Shown here: positions 60,589 through 64,000 of the stretch, one piece after another
How the letters are laid out: every line of letters begins with the position of its first letter
Position numbering within the stretch: position 1 is the stretch's first letter
From: an uncultured Erysipelotrichaceae bacterium
Lineage (GTDB): Bacteria; Bacillota_I; Bacilli_A; Erysipelotrichales; Erysipelotrichaceae
NCBI GenBank assembly: GCA_903789495.1
Contig: CAIFEQ010000001.1
Span: forward strand, 122,559-186,558
Length of the DNA stretch: 64,000 nucleotides
Reading direction: 5' to 3'
Translations under genes and position numbers: made by a program
The notes under the pieces: generated by a model
The model's input: only the letters and a program-made list of their open reading frames with translations
Databases searched by the model: none
Told to the model about the DNA's origin: nothing

Positions 60589-62140
60589 CAAAGGCAAACG
60601 GCTTGACCTGTCTGACGACATCCATGACCGTCCCGTCACGCGCTTCGATGATCCCGACGACGCGGTCGGCAAATCTGACCTTCTCCGGTGTTCCGGCAAT
60701 GCCATAGGCGATGTCGCGCAGTTCTTCAATGGTCTTGAACGGCAGATCCACATCCTTCATGGCCTCGATCAGATCCTGCCGGGCCGGGTTGATGGCGATG
60801 CCGTAATCGGTGATGACCACATCCACGCTCTCGCCCGGGGTGGTGACGGTTGTCACATCCGTGCAGACGGCCGGGATCCTGCCCTGCAGCAGCGGGGCAA
60901 TCACGATGGTGCACTTGGCCCCGGCAGCGGTATCCGGATGTCCGCCCTGTGCCCCGGTCAGCACGCCGTCGGAACCGACGACGACATTGACATTGAAGTG
61001 CGTATCGACTTCCAGAGCGGCCAGGATGACAAAGTCCAGCTTGTTGACGACGGCACCCTTGTTGAACGGATCGGCGTACTCGCCGCCGCTGATGAAGTAG
61101 TGTCCCGGCTTGCCCACGTCTCCGACTGCTGTCAGATCAAAGTCCTGTGTATCCAGCAGACAGTTCACCTGCCCGTTGCGCAGCAGATCGACCATCGGCT
61201 TGGTCAGGCCGCCGACGCCGAAGCCCATATGAATGTTCTTCTCCTGCATGATCTTCGCCAGGGAGATCGTCGAGGCAATCGAAGCCCCGCCGACCCCGGT
61301 CTGGTAGGAGAAGCCTTCCTTGAAGTACGGAGAATGTACGACAAACTGCGTGCAGTATTCCGCCATCAGCAGCTTCCGTCTGTCGGTGGTGGGCTTGGCG
61401 GCACCGGTCGCGATCTTGCCGGGATCGCCGACCTTGTCGACCACGACCACATAATCCACCTGCGTCATCGGAATGTCGGCCGGGAAGTTCGGGAACGGTA
61501 CAAGGGTGTCCGTGATCGCCACGACCTGGCTGGCATACTGGGCGTCCGCGACCGCGTAGGAAAGCACGCCGCAGTCCGACTTGCCGCCGATGCCGCGCAT
61601 GTTCCCGTAATCGTCGCAGGTCGGGGCACCGATGAAGGCGATGTCAATCTTGACTTCGCCGGTCTCAATGGCCCGCACTCTGCCGCCATGGGAATTCATG
61701 ATGGCCAGACCCTGCAGCTTTCCTTCACTGATGGCCTGTCCGATCTTCCCTCTGACACCCGAAGAACGGATGTTGGTAATCGTGCCGTCTTCGATCATCG
61801 GCACCAGGGACTCCTGGGCCTTGCCCAGGGAAGAGGCACAGATCGTCAGGTTCTTGATCCCCATGGCATGAATTTCCTGCATGACCATGGCACAGACATA
61901 GTCGCCTTCCCGGAAATGATGATGGAAACTGATGGTCATGCCGTCTTTGATCCCGCATTTCACCAGCACATCGTGGATGGAAGGCACGATCTTGCTGGTG
62001 CCGGAATTCATGACCGTCCGGACTTTTGTCGGATGCTGTTCATACACATAGCCATCGAAATGATGATTTCCCTGAAAGACTTCCTTATGGAGTGTCCGGA
62101 GAATCTCATCCGGAATTTCTCTTCCTACTGCGTTCTTCAT
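60581..62140 (-). CDS. citF: Citrate lyase alpha subunit, copy 2
   Basis: This 519-residue second CitF has all core blocks: GMTISFHHHFREGDYV, IMNSHGGRVRAI, NVVVGSDGVLTGAQGGH and VTTVTTPGESVDVVITDYGIAINP. The PGESVDVVITD form is closer to typical CitF than copy 1 (PGDCVDV). The start at 62140 follows AAGGGGGAA, just after citE. It lies in operon 2, D-E-F-G-C. Both CitF copies look intact, so neither is a pseudogene. Confidence 0.94.
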   Translation of the reverse strand: MKNAVGREIPDEILRTLHKEVFQGNHHFDGYVYEQHPTKVRTVMNSGTSKIVPSIHDVLVKCGIKDGMTISFHHHFREGDYVCAMVMQEIHAMGIKNLTICASSLGKAQESLVPMIEDGTITNIRSSGVRGKIGQAISEGKLQGLAIMNSHGGRVRAIETGEVKIDIAFIGAPTCDDYGNMRGIGGKSDCGVLSYAVADAQYASQVVAITDTLVPFPNFPADIPMTQVDYVVVVDKVGDPGKIATGAAKPTTDRRKLLMAEYCTQFVVHSPYFKEGFSYQTGVGGASIASTISLAKIMQEKNIHMGFGVGGLTKPMVDLLRNGQVNCLLDTQDFDLTAVGDVGKPGHYFISGGEYADPFNKGAVVNKLDFVILAALEVDTHFNVNVVVGSDGVLTGAQGGHPDTAAGAKCTIVIAPLLQGRIPAVCTDVTTVTTPGESVDVVITDYGIAINPARQDLIEAMKDVDLPFKTIEELRDIAYGIAGTPEKVRFADRVVGIIEARDGTVMDVVRQVKPFAFDE

Positions 62141-62142
62141 GA

Positions 62143-63048
62143 TCAGAGTTCCCCCTTATAGACGCCAGCCGCTCTGGCCAGTGCCAGTGTGCGCTTGGCT
62201 CCTTCATAGAAGGCAATATCAATCATCTTGCCGTCAACCGTAAAGACACCGATGCCCCTGGCTTTCTGTTCCTCAATCTGCTGTACGACTTTCTCGGCAA
62301 AGGTGATCTCCTTCTGCGACGGCGTATAGATCTCATGCACAATCGGGATCTGTCTGGGATTGATGATCGACTTACCGTCAAATCCCATGTCCTTGATCTT
62401 CTGCACATCTGCCCGGAATCCCTCTTCGTTGTCGAGGTCGGTATAGACGGTATCAAAGCACTGCACGCCCGCGGCCCGGGCCGCAATCACCATGTTCTCG
62501 CGGGCCCCCTGCAGTTCGATGCCGGTGCCCGTCAGGCTGGTATGCAGATCCTTGGTATAGTCGCCGCCGGAAAGGGCAATGCCGAACATCCGTTCACTGG
62601 CCCGGCAGATGTCGTAGGCATTCACGACACCCTTCGCCGACTCCAGGGCCGCCATGAGCAGGACGGAGCCCTTTTCCCGGCCGAACTCCGCTTCCGCTTC
62701 CGTCACGGCCTGATCGACGGTCTGCACATCCTCTTTGGTCTCCGTCTTGGAAATCCGGATGGCATCCGCACCGCCCGCTACCGCACAGCGGATATCTTCC
62801 TTCCAATAGGGCGTATCCAGGCCGTTGATCCGCACAACGCGTTCCGTCCCGCGGTAATCAATGGTCTTCAGGGCCTGGTACAGAGAGAAACGGGCGGCAT
62901 CTTTCTGGTTTTCGGCCACCGCGTCTTCCAGATCCAGAATGATGGAGTCTGCCCCGTAGATATACGGATCCTTGATCAGAGCCGGCTTCTGGGCATTCAG
63001 GAACATCATGGATCTTCTGAGTCTGTTCTTGTTCGGATTCATGTTCAC
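62143..63048 (-). CDS. citE: Citrate lyase beta subunit, copy 2
   Basis: This 301-residue citryl-ACP lyase shares with copy 1 the MMFLNAQKPALIKDPYIYG and SIILDLEDAVAENQKDAAR blocks and GKSIINPRQIPIVHEIY. It lacks copy 1's long basic head. Translation appears to start at a GTG overlapping the citD stop (GTGA at 63045-63048); the ATG two codons on is an alternative. Divergence from copy 1 across the rest of the chain argues for an ancient duplication or a separate origin. Confidence 0.93.
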   Translation of the reverse strand: MNMNPNKNRLRRSMMFLNAQKPALIKDPYIYGADSIILDLEDAVAENQKDAARFSLYQALKTIDYRGTERVVRINGLDTPYWKEDIRCAVAGGADAIRISKTETKEDVQTVDQAVTEAEAEFGREKGSVLLMAALESAKGVVNAYDICRASERMFGIALSGGDYTKDLHTSLTGTGIELQGARENMVIAARAAGVQCFDTVYTDLDNEEGFRADVQKIKDMGFDGKSIINPRQIPIVHEIYTPSQKEITFAEKVVQQIEEQKARGIGVFTVDGKMIDIAFYEGAKRTLALARAAGVYKGEL

Positions 63049-63338
63049 AGCTCCTTCCAGGGAATGTCATCCATCTGTTTCCGCGAACGATAGACTGCGG
63101 CTTCGACTCTGGCCCTGATCGTACAGTCCAGAGCGCCCTTGTCCACGACCGAAATCCTGACGTCATCAATCTGAAGCTTTTTCAGGGTATCCAGGACCAC
63201 CTTGCGGATCTCATTGCCGTACTGGTGGATCACATCGCTCTGCAGCGAGAAATCAATCTTTCCGTTTCCCTCTTCGAGTGTGACCTGGCAGTCGCTGGAC
63301 TCCATTGTTCCCGCAATTGCGGGCTGCGTAATTTTCAT
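63045..63338 (-). CDS. citD: Citrate lyase acyl carrier protein, copy 2
   Basis: This 97-residue ACP has the prosthetic-group Ser in GTMESSDCQVTLEE, SDVIHQYGNEIRKVVLDTLK and DKGALDCTIRARVEAAVYRS. AGGAGGATCAG precedes the ATG. It is the first gene of operon 2 (D, E, F, G, C). The same Ser context as copy 1 implies that CitX can modify both. Confidence 0.93.
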   Translation of the reverse strand: MKITQPAIAGTMESSDCQVTLEEGNGKIDFSLQSDVIHQYGNEIRKVVLDTLKKLQIDDVRISVVDKGALDCTIRARVEAAVYRSRKQMDDIPWKEL

Positions 63339-63683
63339 AGCACCTGATCCTCCTTGTCTGCAGCAGCCGGATCACGCAGAAGAACAGCAACATGCCTGTT
63401 TCTTCCGTCATCAGGATCTTTTCTGGCTGTCCGGCCAGACATGATCTGAAAAACAGGCTCGTGTGTTCTGCCGTGAATACCAGCCGGTTCCGACAGCTGC
63501 CTTTCCGGTCTGAAAAGCCTCAGACAAAACGGCTGCCGTCATTTCTTTCTTTCAATATACGGAACCGGATGCTTTTTCAGAAGAACAATTTTGACATGGC
63601 GTACCTATTGATTTGACATATCCTTTACAGGCAGAACCGGTATATCCGGGCCCTCGGAGAGACCGGTTTCCGGCAGACTCCTC
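63339..63683. other. Gene-free region between citD-2 and the SPFH gene
   Basis: About 345 bp without a supported gene. A TATATT on the minus strand near 63554-63559 could be the citD-2 -10. On the plus strand two TTGACA hexamers stand 22 bp apart (63591-63596 and 63613-63618) without matching -10 elements. I see no copy of the ATTCCA palindrome found before operon 1. Confidence 0.35.
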
Positions 63684-63723
63684 TTGACAGGATTGCTTCA
63701 ATATGATATCAAATTGATATCAA
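63684..63723 (+). promoter_or_regulatory. Promoter of the SPFH gene with TGATATCAA repeats
   Basis: TTGACA (63684-63689) and TATCAA (63707-63712) are 17 bp apart. Direct copies of TGATATCAA at 63704-63712 and 63715-63723, 11 bp apart (one helical turn), overlap the -10 and start site; the second is part of the palindrome TTGATATCAA. Confidence 0.5.
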
Positions 63724-63745
63724 GACAATATATGTGGAGGAGAAC

Positions 63746-64000
63746 ATGGAAGAAAAAGTGTTACAGATGCGTCAGAATGGAATGCCTGTCCTGCTGGGAA
63801 CTCTCGTCTTGATTGCCCTGCTGATCCTGGGAATGATCTCTGCCATTCAGAACGGGATCGTCTGGCTGATTGTGCTGACCTGCATTCTGCTGCCGGCTTC
63901 CTGTATACTCTTTGCCGGCCTGAAGATCCTCAAGCCGCAGGAAGCCCTGGTCCTGACCCTCTTCGGCAAATATATCGGCACCCTGAAGAGTGAAGGCTTC
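63746..64000 (+). CDS. SPFH/band-7 (stomatin-like) membrane protein, start only
   Basis: The first 85 codons of a membrane-anchored SPFH protein are present. It starts MEEKVLQMRQNGMPVLLGTL, with two hydrophobic segments (about residues 13-31 and 37-55), then KILKPQEALVLTLFGKYIGTLKSEGF, the usual beginning of the band-7 domain. SPFH proteins organise membrane microdomains and associated proteases. The ATG at 63746 follows GGAGGAGAAC. The rest lies outside the window. Confidence 0.85.
   Translation, partial: MEEKVLQMRQNGMPVLLGTLVLIALLILGMISAIQNGIVWLIVLTCILLPASCILFAGLKILKPQEALVLTLFGKYIGTLKSEGF

Noticed and set aside
63591-63618. Tandem TTGACA promoters 22 bp apart
   Set aside because: Neither has a -10 at acceptable spacing; the copy at 63684 does.
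1-64000. CRISPR arrays, tRNA or rRNA genes, integrase-type elements
   Set aside because: No direct-repeat arrays, cloverleaf or rRNA-like segments, or recombinase genes were found; the only mobile element is the group II intron.

Overview
The window is GC-rich, low-repeat bacterial DNA with strong Shine-Dalgarno sequences, tightly packed operons, many Rho-independent terminators, lipoprotein signal peptides and Cna-B/thioester surface proteins. This points to a fermentative Bacillota, plausibly an Erysipelotrichia-like gut anaerobe. The evidence is phosphoketolase, citrate lyase, EFR1 ferrodoxin, secondary-alcohol and butanol-type dehydrogenases and Gram-positive adhesins. The genus is a guess; no rRNA or tRNA gene was seen.

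Layout. 1-9.5 kb: the 5' two-thirds of a phosphoketolase gene, an SbcCD/YhaON-like nuclease pair, a GT-C-like membrane protein, an M20 amidohydrolase and a MATE exporter. 9.5-24.7 kb: a mostly minus-strand block holding an SGNH/MBOAT acyl-transfer pair, a GNAT, two lipoprotein alpha/beta hydrolases, an NADP-type secondary alcohol dehydrogenase and an EFR1 flavodoxin-ferredoxin, with a divergent iron alcohol dehydrogenase. It continues with a group II (IIC-like) intron whose reverse transcriptase carries an amber codon, a LysR regulator, an FMN-reductase-like protein, a third lipoprotein hydrolase, a lipoprotein flavodoxin and a U32-like protein. Two of the flavodoxin-type genes share a near-identical 21-bp upstream element at the same distance from their starts.

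24.8-35 kb: DUF2000, a GNAT, an ABC-2 exporter with paired palindromic operators, a second MATE, a secreted VWA protein, a TetR regulator divergent from a P1B metal ATPase, and a secreted protein with an acidic repeat tail. 35.1-40.9 kb: a visibly more AT-rich defence island with McrC, an EVE-domain McrB, a MazG-like pyrophosphohydrolase and a GIY-YIG/DUF2075 helicase. 41-47 kb: a B3/B4 tRNA-editing-like protein, a zinc alcohol dehydrogenase, two genes broken by single-base frameshifts (GNAT, DUF5655), an unrecognised 522-residue protein, and an Rrf2 regulator with its NAD(P)-binding partner.

47-50 kb: a 1013-residue thioester/Cna-B adhesin with no visible wall anchor. 50.6-63.4 kb: a citrate fermentation locus with two complete citrate lyase sets (citDEF twice), one shared set of maturation genes (citX, citG, citC), a DASS/IT-type transporter, a two-domain esterase and a LysR regulator with a candidate site centred near -66 of the first operon. 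The window ends inside an SPFH/band-7 gene.

How the parts may work together: citrate or a related acid enters through the transporter and is split by citrate lyase. Acetyl-phosphate could also come from phosphoketolase. The redox block would balance carbon and NADP. The envelope is modified by the MBOAT/SGNH pair, and the AT-rich island resists foreign modified DNA.
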